DNA of 8,889 nucleotides from assembly GCA_903911805.1 (NCBI GenBank), contig CAIWET010000365.1, positions 1 through 8,889 on the forward strand, written 5' to 3'. Source of the DNA: an uncultured Ignavibacteria bacterium (GTDB taxonomy: Bacteria; Bacteroidota; Ignavibacteria; Kapaibacteriales; UBA2268). Shown in pieces: positions 1-6,837 of this stretch (its first letter is position 1; every line of letters begins with the position of its first letter). The notes beneath the pieces are model-generated. The model was not told the DNA's origin, ran no database searches, and saw nothing but the letters and a program-made list of their open reading frames with translations. Made by a program: the position numbers and the translations under genes.

Positions 1-90
1 TGAAATATCAAAAATTACAATATAATTCAAAAAGATTATTTATTTTTCTAAGCAATTAATTTATTTTTTTTCCTTAATTTGCTAATTATG

Positions 91-98
91 TATTTTTG
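91..98 (+). promoter_or_regulatory. Possible -7 promoter element of the kinase-like gene
   Basis: TATTTTTG matches the Bacteroidota -7 consensus TAnnTTTG exactly and lies 14 bases before the ATG at 113. No TTG or TTTG is visible 17-23 bases upstream, where the -33 element should be, only a T-rich stretch. The implied transcript leader would be very short, under about 10 nt. In DNA this AT-rich an eight-base match can arise by chance, so this is only a candidate. The rest of the 112 bases before the gene is featureless AT-rich sequence. Confidence 0.3.
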
Positions 99-112
99 AT
101 TTGGATAAGAAA

Positions 113-1981
113 ATGAAAAAAGCTTGGATAATAATAATTTTATTGATAAATTTAATTAACGTTACTTTGGCTGATAATTTACCTGATTCTTCTAAAAGTA
201 TTTTAAACAGTTTAAATGATGATAATAAAGTGTTGCTCTTGCAAAGATGGGCTTGGGATCTAAGGTATTCTCAACAAATAATAGCATTAAAATATTTAAA
301 AGAATCAATTATATTATCTAACAAATTAAACAATTTTGAAGCCGAAGCAACAGGGTACAATTATATGGGAGTAATTTTCATTTCTCAAAACGATTATTAT
401 AATGCTCTGAAGCAATATAATCAAGCATTAGAAATTTCTGAAAAACACAATATATTGAAACAATTAGCTTATTGCAAAAACAATCTTGGTCAATTAAGAT
501 TACTAAAAGGAGATTATACAGAAGCTATTCGATTAATGAAAGAATCTGCAGAACAACATCGGAAAAACAGTGACAGATTAGGTATGGCATATTCATTTAT
601 CAGATTATGCGATGCATTTTTAATGCTTAAACAATATGACTCAGCTTATTTTTATGCGAATAATGCTTATCTTATCCGAAAAGAATCAGGCAATAAGTCT
701 GGTGTCGAAAAAGCCCAAATGAGTATGGCGGAAGCATTGGTAGGCCTTGGAAGAACCAACGAAGCATTGGCTGAATATTTGTCGCTTGACCCACTTAATC
801 AAGACAAATCAGTGCTTTATGTCCAAATTTCCAAAGCATATAAAGAGCTCGAAAATACGGATAAAGAAATATTTTATTTAAAATTGGCAAAACAAAATTC
901 TCATAATATTGGAGAATATAAAAGCTTAATGGAAGCATCGGATTATCTAGTAAGAGCCTATTTTAGAAAAAAGCAATTTGATGATGCTTATTCACTATTA
1001 AATGAAATGAGTAAATATAGAGAGAATTTAAGAAAAGAAGAAAAAATTAGACAAATGGATTTCCTTGAATTTACTTATGATTTTGAAACCCAAAAAATTA
1101 AATTGGCTGAAGAAGAAGCAAGATCAACAAGGATATTAATCCTTTTTATCTCAATTTCATTAGTTTCAATATTAATTTCAATAATTCTATATCTCTTTTT
1201 TAAAAATAAGAAAAAAATAATTGAAGATAAAAATATTATTAATCAAAAAGATTTACTTTTAGTTAATCAGTCCGAAAAAATCAATGATTTATTAACTTCT
1301 AGAGAACGAATGTTCACGTTACTCTCGTCAGATTTAACAAGTCCAATTGGCAATTTAAAGCATACAATCGATTATTTAAAAAAGAATTGCGATATAATAG
1401 ATAAAGATGAGGCAAATCAGTCAATTTCTATAATTCATTCTGCAACAAACAAACTTTACACTTCACTTGAAAATTTGATTGAATGGTCAAAAGCTCAAGC
1501 AGGATTAATAATTTACAATCCTACTAAATTCGATTTATTATTTATTGTAAATAATACAATTTCATTTATTTACAGTCAATCAATTGTCAAAAATATTGAA
1601 ATTATTAATAAAATTCAGATCAATACCGATGTTTATGACGATTTGAATTTATCATCTTCAATATTTAAAAATTTAATACAAAATGCAATTGAAAATTCCG
1701 ATAAAAATGGGAAAGTGATAATTTATTCTGGTTTGAATGAAAAAAATGATATTATTGTAAGCATTCAAGATTACGGTAATCCAATTCCACGCCCAATTTT
1801 AAATAAAATATTTAAGAAAGAAAATGTTGGAGATAATATATTATATGATAAGAATAGGAGCTTAGGTTTAATTTTATCAAAAGAATTAATTGATATAATG
1901 GGTGGCAAAATTTGGGCTGAAAGCCAATCAGAAAATGGAAATACTTTTAGTTTTACTTTAAAAAGAAACTCAATCAAATAA
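113..1981 (+). CDS. TPR-containing membrane sensor, histidine-kinase-like, lacking the phospho-accepting His
   Basis: This encodes 622 residues with the layout of a Bacteroidota TPR sensor histidine kinase. I start at ATG 113, which opens a signal peptide (MKK, then a hydrophobic run ending VTLA); the in-frame TTG at 101 only adds four residues. The exported part, about residues 40-330, holds roughly six tetratricopeptide repeats (for example the helix pairs around GDYTEAIRLMKES and KQFDDAYSLLNEM). One transmembrane helix follows at about 341-363, then a cytoplasmic dimerisation (HisKA-like) region at about 390-460 and a HATPase_c-like domain at about 505-620. The H-box reads LLSSDLTSPIG, so Ser406 sits where the phosphorylated His belongs. 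The N-box Asn524 is kept. The G1 box reads DYGNP (D553 kept, second Gly replaced by P557), and in G2 the first Gly is S583. Family knowledge says such a protein cannot autophosphorylate in the normal way. I infer a pseudokinase or scaffold. No response regulator is adjacent. Confidence 0.92.
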   Translation: MKKAWIIIILLINLINVTLADNLPDSSKSILNSLNDDNKVLLLQRWAWDLRYSQQIIALKYLKESIILSNKLNNFEAEATGYNYMGVIFISQNDYYNALKQYNQALEISEKHNILKQLAYCKNNLGQLRLLKGDYTEAIRLMKESAEQHRKNSDRLGMAYSFIRLCDAFLMLKQYDSAYFYANNAYLIRKESGNKSGVEKAQMSMAEALVGLGRTNEALAEYLSLDPLNQDKSVLYVQISKAYKELENTDKEIFYLKLAKQNSHNIGEYKSLMEASDYLVRAYFRKKQFDDAYSLLNEMSKYRENLRKEEKIRQMDFLEFTYDFETQKIKLAEEEARSTRILILFISISLVSILISIILYLFFKNKKKIIEDKNIINQKDLLLVNQSEKINDLLTSRERMFTLLSSDLTSPIGNLKHTIDYLKKNCDIIDKDEANQSISIIHSATNKLYTSLENLIEWSKAQAGLIIYNPTKFDLLFIVNNTISFIYSQSIVKNIEIINKIQINTDVYDDLNLSSSIFKNLIQNAIENSDKNGKVIIYSGLNEKNDIIVSIQDYGNPIPRPILNKIFKKENVGDNILYDKNRSLGLILSKELIDIMGGKIWAESQSENGNTFSFTLKRNSIK

Positions 1982-2009
1982 TTTAAACTATTAATTTAGA
2001 ATATTTCGT

Positions 2010-2017
2010 TAAATTTG
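2010..2017 (+). promoter_or_regulatory. Possible -7 promoter element before the CBM9-like gene
   Basis: TAAATTTG fits TAnnTTTG exactly and lies 27 bases before the ATG at 2045, inside the 63-nt gap after the kinase-like gene. I see no TTTG at the expected upstream distance. The second gene may therefore have its own start site or may simply be read through from the first. The candidate is weak because the gap is almost all A and T. Confidence 0.3.
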
Positions 2018-2044
2018 TTTTTTATAAATTTTGTTGATTTAAAA

Positions 2045-3376
2045 ATGAAAAAAATTCTTATTATAATATTTCTTTTTCTTGCTTATGGAGAACTTTTTTC
2101 TCAATCTGGTATGAGATTTACCGAATTTGAAAAAAAACTTGAGCCATATTTTGATCAAGAACTCATCTCTGATATAAAAAGACAATTACCTCAAGGAAGT
2201 GATTATTCTGTTTGGGGGTGGGATGTTGGTGACTTCTCAGGTGATGGATTCAATGATGTAGCCCTATCGTTAAAACTCAAATCAGAGAAGAAAAAAGTAG
2301 TTTATGTTTATATGTTTGTCGATATAGATGGATTTTTGCAGCAAGTTGGAAATGAAAATTTTGAATATTTTGAACTTCCATTAGAAACTGGTGTTGTTAT
2401 CAAACAAAATGCTTGCTTTATTACCAAAAAGCAGAAGCAAAATGATTGGCTAATCCGCTCCTATACTTTCGATAACGGAATTTTAATGCTTTTAGATGAT
2501 TATGTTTCCCAATCAGAATCAAAAATTAATGAAGAATCTTATGTAAATTATCAAACTCTAAAAACAAGCCTTAAATATCTTAATAATTTTGGAGTTGAAA
2601 AATTCAATGCCAATTTTCAAACATTACCATCTTATTCGCGAGGCAGGCAAATCTACAAAGGTTATGCAAACGAATTAAAAGGCAATGACATTGATTTTGT
2701 TACCAAAGGTGCTTTTTATTGGACTGGTGATGAAGATGCTTCATTCACTGCGAAATCTGCTTATGACGATGATTATTTATATTTTTCTCTTAATATTACT
2801 GATGACGTAATTGTTACAGACGCTTGTAAAGACTGTGCAACTGATTATTTAGAATTATGGTTTGATACTAATCCAATTTCTTCAAAAGGTAATAGATTTA
2901 TGGAAAAAATTGATGATAAGACCATTTTCAGAGAAACTACCGAATCAGGTTTATTTTGCTTGAAAATTCATACTGGAGACTTTATTGAAAAGAAACCTTA
3001 TGTAAAAGAATTGATTACAGCTGAAGATCTTGATTATGCTCAGAAAGCTCAAATAAAAAATATTAAAGTAACATCTCAAATTAAAGATATGGGATACACG
3101 ATTAAATTCAAAATCCCTTTCAAATTATTTGGATTTGACAAATTACCAATAAATGATAATAATGCTTTTGAAATGGGTTGCACTATTTTGTTGCACGATA
3201 TTGATAATGAATATAGACCTGAAGAAGAAACAGTAATTGCTACATCAAAGTTTGATTCGGCTAATCCATCTAGTTTTGGATCTTTATTATTAATACCAAA
3301 CAATAAATGGTATGGTGAAACTCAGAATATTTATCAAGAAGATATAATAAATTCTTTGAGTAATTACGGATTTTAA
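2045..3376 (+). CDS. Secreted protein with FG-GAP/EF-hand-like loop and CBM9-like domain, function unknown
   Basis: This encodes 443 residues, taken from ATG 2045, which opens a clear signal peptide (MKK, hydrophobic core, ending LFSQ). A longer reading from TTG 2015 would put ten extra residues before it and is less likely. After the signal comes a domain with DVGDFSGDGFNDVAL; D63 to D71 fit the Ca-binding loop pattern D-x-[DNS]-x-D-G-x-x-D seen in FG-GAP and dockerin-type repeats. From about residue 205 to 425 the sequence resembles a family 9 carbohydrate-binding/DOMON-like beta sandwich: YDDDYLYFSLNITDD, then DYLELWFD, then GYTIKFKIPFKLFG near the end, a typical order of strands. A CKDC pair lies between the first two. 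No catalytic motif is recognisable. It probably acts in the periplasm or at the surface; a ligand cannot be named. It lies 63 nt after the kinase-like gene on the same strand, so co-transcription is possible. The reading frame is secure, the function is not. Confidence 0.85.
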   Translation: MKKILIIIFLFLAYGELFSQSGMRFTEFEKKLEPYFDQELISDIKRQLPQGSDYSVWGWDVGDFSGDGFNDVALSLKLKSEKKKVVYVYMFVDIDGFLQQVGNENFEYFELPLETGVVIKQNACFITKKQKQNDWLIRSYTFDNGILMLLDDYVSQSESKINEESYVNYQTLKTSLKYLNNFGVEKFNANFQTLPSYSRGRQIYKGYANELKGNDIDFVTKGAFYWTGDEDASFTAKSAYDDDYLYFSLNITDDVIVTDACKDCATDYLELWFDTNPISSKGNRFMEKIDDKTIFRETTESGLFCLKIHTGDFIEKKPYVKELITAEDLDYAQKAQIKNIKVTSQIKDMGYTIKFKIPFKLFGFDKLPINDNNAFEMGCTILLHDIDNEYRPEEETVIATSKFDSANPSSFGSLLLIPNNKWYGETQNIYQEDIINSLSNYGF

Positions 3377-3394
3377 AAATAATTTATTTTTTTC

Positions 3395-3426
3395 TTTGGT
3401 TATTTAAAAAATTTTCCTTAATTTTG
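3395..3426 (+). promoter_or_regulatory. Bacteroidota-type promoter of tRNA-Pro
   Basis: TTTG at 3395-3398 and TAATTTTG at 3419-3426 are separated by 20 bases. This matches the primary-sigma promoter of Bacteroidota (TTTG, 19-21 bases, TAnnTTTG). Transcription would start near 3432-3434, about 8-10 bases before the mature tRNA 5' end, a sensible length for a leader removed by RNase P. It is the best-supported promoter in the window because both boxes, the spacing and the downstream gene agree. Confidence 0.65.
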
Positions 3427-3441
3427 AATTCCCTAAAAGAG

Positions 3442-3516
3442 CGGGGCATGGCACAGTCCGGTTAGCGCGTCTGGTTTGGGACCAGAAGGCCGCAGGTTCG
3501 AATCCTGCTGCCCCGA
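3442..3516 (+). tRNA. tRNA-Pro (anticodon UGG)
   Basis: The gene folds as a complete 75-nt cloverleaf. The acceptor stem CGGGGCA (3442-3448) pairs with TGCCCCG (3509-3515), followed by discriminator A at 3516. The anticodon stem TCTGG/CCAGA (3470-3474/3482-3486) encloses the loop TTTGGGA with anticodon TGG at 3477-3479. The T arm GCAGG-TTCGAAT-CCTGC is perfect. The D arm carries GGTTA and one non-standard A-C apposition in the stem (GCAC/GCGC). The 3' CCA is not encoded (ACAA follows), so it must be added by tRNA nucleotidyltransferase. The C1-G72 pair with A73 is typical of bacterial proline tRNAs. It reads the CCN proline codons, especially CCA and CCG. Confidence 0.97.
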
Positions 3517-3522
3517 CAATAG

Positions 3523-3554
3523 AAACCTTGTAATACTAATTACAAGGTTTTTTT
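3523..3554 (+). terminator. Rho-independent terminator of tRNA-Pro
   Basis: A perfect 12-bp stem, AAACCTTGTAAT (3523-3534) with ATTACAAGGTTT (3539-3550), closes a 4-nt loop ACTA. The T-run begins in the stem's 3' arm and continues to 3554. It begins 7 nt after the tRNA. On the minus strand no T-run follows the hairpin, so it should not stop the converging operon efficiently. The 58 bases from 3555 to the stop codon at 3613 hold no other feature that I can support. Confidence 0.9.
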
Positions 3555-3612
3555 ATTTATTCAACGCACAAAACACACACAAAAATTGAATTTCACCAAT
3601 TATTAAGAAGAA

Positions 3613-5748
3613 CTAAAATCCTACTGGCAGTCGCCAAATTATTTTAGCGGTTACTGTTGTATTAAGTAAAGAGACTTCTTTATTTAAAGTGCTATAATTT
3701 TGGTTCAATACAAGGAAAAAATCACTTCCTGGAACTGGATTCCAATGAAGGCGATAATTCAAAATCATTTCATTAGTAATATTTAACCATTGAGCATAAA
3801 TTTTTGTAAATAGCTTAGGAGTTATTCCTAATTCTGTATTCAAACTAAAATAATTTTTTTCAATATAAAAATCTTTAAAATCTATGTCTGTATGTGCATA
3901 ATTAAGGTTTATTGCAAGATGTTTATTGATATTGAATCTTAAACCCAAATAAGAATCAGAGCCCAAACATCCATAATAACTTCCCTTGAAATATCCCATA
4001 TCACACATCCACCAGCGACCTTCAAATGTTGTAATTTCAAATCCATACATTCCATACCAATATTCACCTATTGGTCTTTGAATGCTTGAAATTGGCTCGT
4101 CTGCCCTATCAAATTCTCTTTTAAATACAAAGCTTATCAAATCACCCGTCTTGGTTAAAAAACTCAACGGAGTTGATGTAAAAGCCATAGATTCAGCTCT
4201 ATTAGTTGTATCTGTTAAATAAAATGAAGCATTAACAGGGCTTATAATTAAATATTGAAATAATCCACCGTCAGACACTCTATATTTATATGAAAAATCA
4301 TAAGACAATTGTTTGTAATTTTTTCTTCTGAGAAAACCAATCTCTGGATTATAGTTATCTTTTATATTTGAGAAATTTATTCCAGAGCTAATTGCATCAT
4401 TTCTAAAAGAGGTGACAATTGAATAAGCAAAATCATTAGACTTTTTATCCTTATCAATGCTTTCAGAAAAAAATCCTCCAATCTGAAAGTTCTTATCTCC
4501 AAAAAGCTTTGAAGTAGCATAATTAAAATCTAAGCCATAAACAAAATTATTATGATTTGAATTATTCAAAGAAGTAAGAATCATCCCAATGCTTGATTTT
4601 TCGAATATTGATTGCTTAATTCTTATTATTGAAAAGTTACTAGATGGATTTGTACTATCGGATTTATCTTGAAAAGACATTACTCCAATTGATGTTCTAT
4701 CCTGAATTCCCGTTAATTTTAATCCAGCTAAAATTGGTTTTTCGTAACCATTATCATTTATTCCTATTCTTCTGGAATAAAATGTTTTAGCATTCCCATC
4801 TATATTATATTCAAAAAAATCTTTTCCTTCAAGAAAAATTTCTCTCTTTTCAGGATAAAATATATTAAATCTAGTTATGTTATATTGCAATTGATCAGAT
4901 TCAACCTGTGCAAAATCAGTATTATAAGTAAGATTCAATTTCACACTTGGGGTAATAAAAACATTTGCATCACCACCTATTTTATAAATTTGTTGCAATT
5001 CTTTAGATTCTTCTTTTTGAATTCCAGCAGTTGCAAAAGGTTTTAATTCTAATAATTCTTTACTATTGATATTTTTTAATCCAACTAAAGTTCCAGCGTG
5101 AGAAACGTGCTCAAAATCATAATTTCTAGACCATCCTTGCCAAAATGCCTGTTCTTGATTTCTTCTGATATTTCTTTCAAAATTCACTCCCCATACTTGC
5201 TCTTCAACATTGGGAAATTTTAATGATGAAAAAGGTATTTCGATTTCTGCAAACCAACCATCTTTTGTTATATTTGTTTGTGCGTCCCAAACAGCATTCC
5301 AATCCCTATTAAAGCCATTTCCTTCGTTGGTAATTTGGACATCAGCCATTGCCCCATTTGGATTGATTACAAAGACATATCCATTCCTTTTATCTAGATA
5401 AGTATCAAAAATGATTTCAAAGTTATCATCTCTCCAGTAGTAGAAATCTCTCACCATTTCCTTCATTACCAATTCATTGGGTTTTGAATCCCAGCACCAA
5501 ATGCCAATCCACATTTTATGCTTATTATATAAAATTGCTAATTCAGTTTTTTCAGTGATAGGAGCACCTTCTACTGTTTCTCTTTGATGGAAATTTGTAA
5601 TCTTAATGGCATTGTTCCATTCTTTTTCATCTAATATTCCATCCAATTTGATTTCATTGGGAGTGAAAACAGCAATAGCAGTATCAGGAAGTGATTTCTG
5701 ACTGAAAACACTTCCTGAAAAAATCAATAAAATAACTATAATTTTAAT
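3613..5748 (-). CDS. DUF5916 outer-membrane protein with N-terminal CBM9-like domain; apparent ATT start
   Basis: This encodes 711 residues if started at ATT 5748-5746. That start gives a textbook signal peptide, MKIIVILLIFSGSVFSQ; no ATG, GTG or TTG exists upstream in frame before a stop, and the first usual start codon, TTG at 5727, falls inside the hydrophobic core and drops the Lys. About residues 32-180 form a CBM9/DOMON-like beta sandwich (IKLDGILDEKEWNNA, then DDNFEIIFDTYLD, then DGWFAEIEIPFSSLKF). The DUF5916 signature follows: NTDFAQVESD, then YPEKREIFLEGKDFF and FYSRRIG at about 297-329. The remainder alternates polar and aromatic strands like an outer-membrane beta barrel and ends in a C-terminal Phe, as barrels usually do. 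The family is widespread in Bacteroidota and lacks a firm biochemical role; automatic 'hydrolase' names are not supported by any motif seen here. It starts 17 nt after the isomerase stop and is probably translated from the same message. Confidence 0.9.
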   Translation of the reverse strand: MKIIVILLIFSGSVFSQKSLPDTAIAVFTPNEIKLDGILDEKEWNNAIKITNFHQRETVEGAPITEKTELAILYNKHKMWIGIWCWDSKPNELVMKEMVRDFYYWRDDNFEIIFDTYLDKRNGYVFVINPNGAMADVQITNEGNGFNRDWNAVWDAQTNITKDGWFAEIEIPFSSLKFPNVEEQVWGVNFERNIRRNQEQAFWQGWSRNYDFEHVSHAGTLVGLKNINSKELLELKPFATAGIQKEESKELQQIYKIGGDANVFITPSVKLNLTYNTDFAQVESDQLQYNITRFNIFYPEKREIFLEGKDFFEYNIDGNAKTFYSRRIGINDNGYEKPILAGLKLTGIQDRTSIGVMSFQDKSDSTNPSSNFSIIRIKQSIFEKSSIGMILTSLNNSNHNNFVYGLDFNYATSKLFGDKNFQIGGFFSESIDKDKKSNDFAYSIVTSFRNDAISSGINFSNIKDNYNPEIGFLRRKNYKQLSYDFSYKYRVSDGGLFQYLIISPVNASFYLTDTTNRAESMAFTSTPLSFLTKTGDLISFVFKREFDRADEPISSIQRPIGEYWYGMYGFEITTFEGRWWMCDMGYFKGSYYGCLGSDSYLGLRFNINKHLAINLNYAHTDIDFKDFYIEKNYFSLNTELGITPKLFTKIYAQWLNITNEMILNYRLHWNPVPGSDFFLVLNQNYSTLNKEVSLLNTTVTAKIIWRLPVGF

Positions 5749-5765
5749 GTATTGGATAAATAACT

Positions 5766-6836
5766 CTATATTTTTGATAATTCATCTTTTAAACGCATAA
5801 TCAATGGTATTGGAGTAGGGTCTTCATCATTCAATAATGCAAGATAAAAACTCACCCAATCACCAAGATATAATATATCAAACATTCTCGAAAGAAGATT
5901 TGGAGCCATACTTTCAATTTTGACAGTACCATCCATTTTCTCAGATAAAATATTATCAACAGCTTTGATTCTCGCTTTTACTTTTGGATGATAATCTTTA
6001 TCAGACAAATAAATAGCAACAAATCGTTTCAATAAATCATCTGGATAAATCCATGAATTTATCTCATTATGATTCATTTCAGGGAATACGTTTCCAAAAG
6101 CTAGTGCTTTAGAATTCTCTTGAATTTGTCCTCTCCATCTTAAATTGACTACATCCATCAATTCATTGCCTGAATAAATAATAGCAATATTGTTTTTTAT
6201 CATTTTGGCAATGCTCATTGCATAATTTTTTTCATTGTCGATATTTGAGTAAATCAAACTCTTTTTCTTTAATAATTTAATTGTTTCATCTATTGATGAT
6301 TTTATAACTGATTTTATTTCATCTGATATTAAATTAGTTTTTAAAAATAATTGAAGTAAAGAAAAGAATGACAATCCGAGAGCACATCTTGGCATCATTC
6401 CACCAGGGATATTAATCACAGGCAAACTATTATTTTTACAAATATTTTCAATTTCGCCACCTGAAGTAATGCAAATTATATTTCCCTGAAGAACGATTGC
6501 TTCTTTTATGGAACTTATTGTCTCTTCAGTTCCTCCTGAATATGAGCTAGCGATAAAATTATAAGTATCATCAGCATATTTGGGAAGATTATATCCTCTT
6601 GAAATGCTCATATTGATTTTATTTCCGCCAATACCATTTAGATATGAGCGAAGTAAATCTCCTCCTATAGCTGAGCCACCCATTCCCATCAAAATAAAAT
6701 TATTTGATGAAACTTCCTTTGAGAAAAATGGTGCTTCTTCTCCAATTTGATTAGCTAAAATGATTTGCTCAGGAAAATCTTTCAAGATTTTCAACATATT
6801 GGACTGATCCAAATTTTTTACATCTGATTCTGTCAT
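5766..6836 (-). CDS. Bifunctional phosphoglucose/phosphomannose isomerase
   Basis: This encodes 356 residues, a normal length for the PGI/PMI family (two SIS subdomains plus the bact-PGI_C end). The cytoplasmic enzyme interconverts glucose-6-P or mannose-6-P with fructose-6-P, linking glycolysis to mannose donors for glycans. Visible motifs are the glycine-rich phosphate loop GMGGSAIGGD (51-60), SYSGGTEET (98-106), PGGMMPR (144-150), RGQIQENSK with Glu240, and FPEMNHNEI with His256. Glu240 and His256 are 16 residues apart, the same spacing as the catalytic Glu203/His219 pair of the Pyrobaculum aerophilum enzyme. The C-terminus has the usual DWVSFYLALLNDEDPTPI block. The ATG at 6836 lies one base after the peptidase stop codon (TAA T ATG), so translational coupling is likely and the start is secure. 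This family replaces classical Pgi in many archaea and some bacteria. Whether both activities are present cannot be read from the sequence. Confidence 0.95.
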   Translation of the reverse strand: MTESDVKNLDQSNMLKILKDFPEQIILANQIGEEAPFFSKEVSSNNFILMGMGGSAIGGDLLRSYLNGIGGNKINMSISRGYNLPKYADDTYNFIASSYSGGTEETISSIKEAIVLQGNIICITSGGEIENICKNNSLPVINIPGGMMPRCALGLSFFSLLQLFLKTNLISDEIKSVIKSSIDETIKLLKKKSLIYSNIDNEKNYAMSIAKMIKNNIAIIYSGNELMDVVNLRWRGQIQENSKALAFGNVFPEMNHNEINSWIYPDDLLKRFVAIYLSDKDYHPKVKARIKAVDNILSEKMDGTVKIESMAPNLLSRMFDILYLGDWVSFYLALLNDEDPTPIPLIMRLKDELSKI

Positions 6837-6837
6837 A

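Noticed and set aside
1771..1977. Small open frame on the minus strand
   Set aside because: It lies wholly inside the conserved ATP-domain coding region of the kinase-like gene on the other strand and has no recognisable product.
3076..3303. Small open frame on the minus strand
   Set aside because: It is a shadow of the CBM9-like gene, with no motif and no upstream signal.
3375..3393. All-AT inverted repeat AAAAATA-ATT-TATTTTT followed by Ts just after the CBM9-like gene, a possible terminator
   Set aside because: The stem has no G-C pair, overlaps the stop codon and is the kind of repeat expected by chance in this base composition.
3442..3516. tRNA 3' end as an integration (att) site for a mobile element
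   Set aside because: No second copy of the tRNA 3' end, no integrase and no phage or plasmid genes are seen on either side.
3584..3601. Short inverted repeat AATTG/CAATT near the end of the minus-strand operon, a possible operon terminator
   Set aside because: A five-pair AT-rich stem with an 8-nt loop is too weak to call; no convincing terminator for the minus-strand operon is visible.
5210..5401. Small open frame on the plus strand
   Set aside because: It lies opposite the conserved CBM9-like part of the DUF5916 gene and has no independent support.
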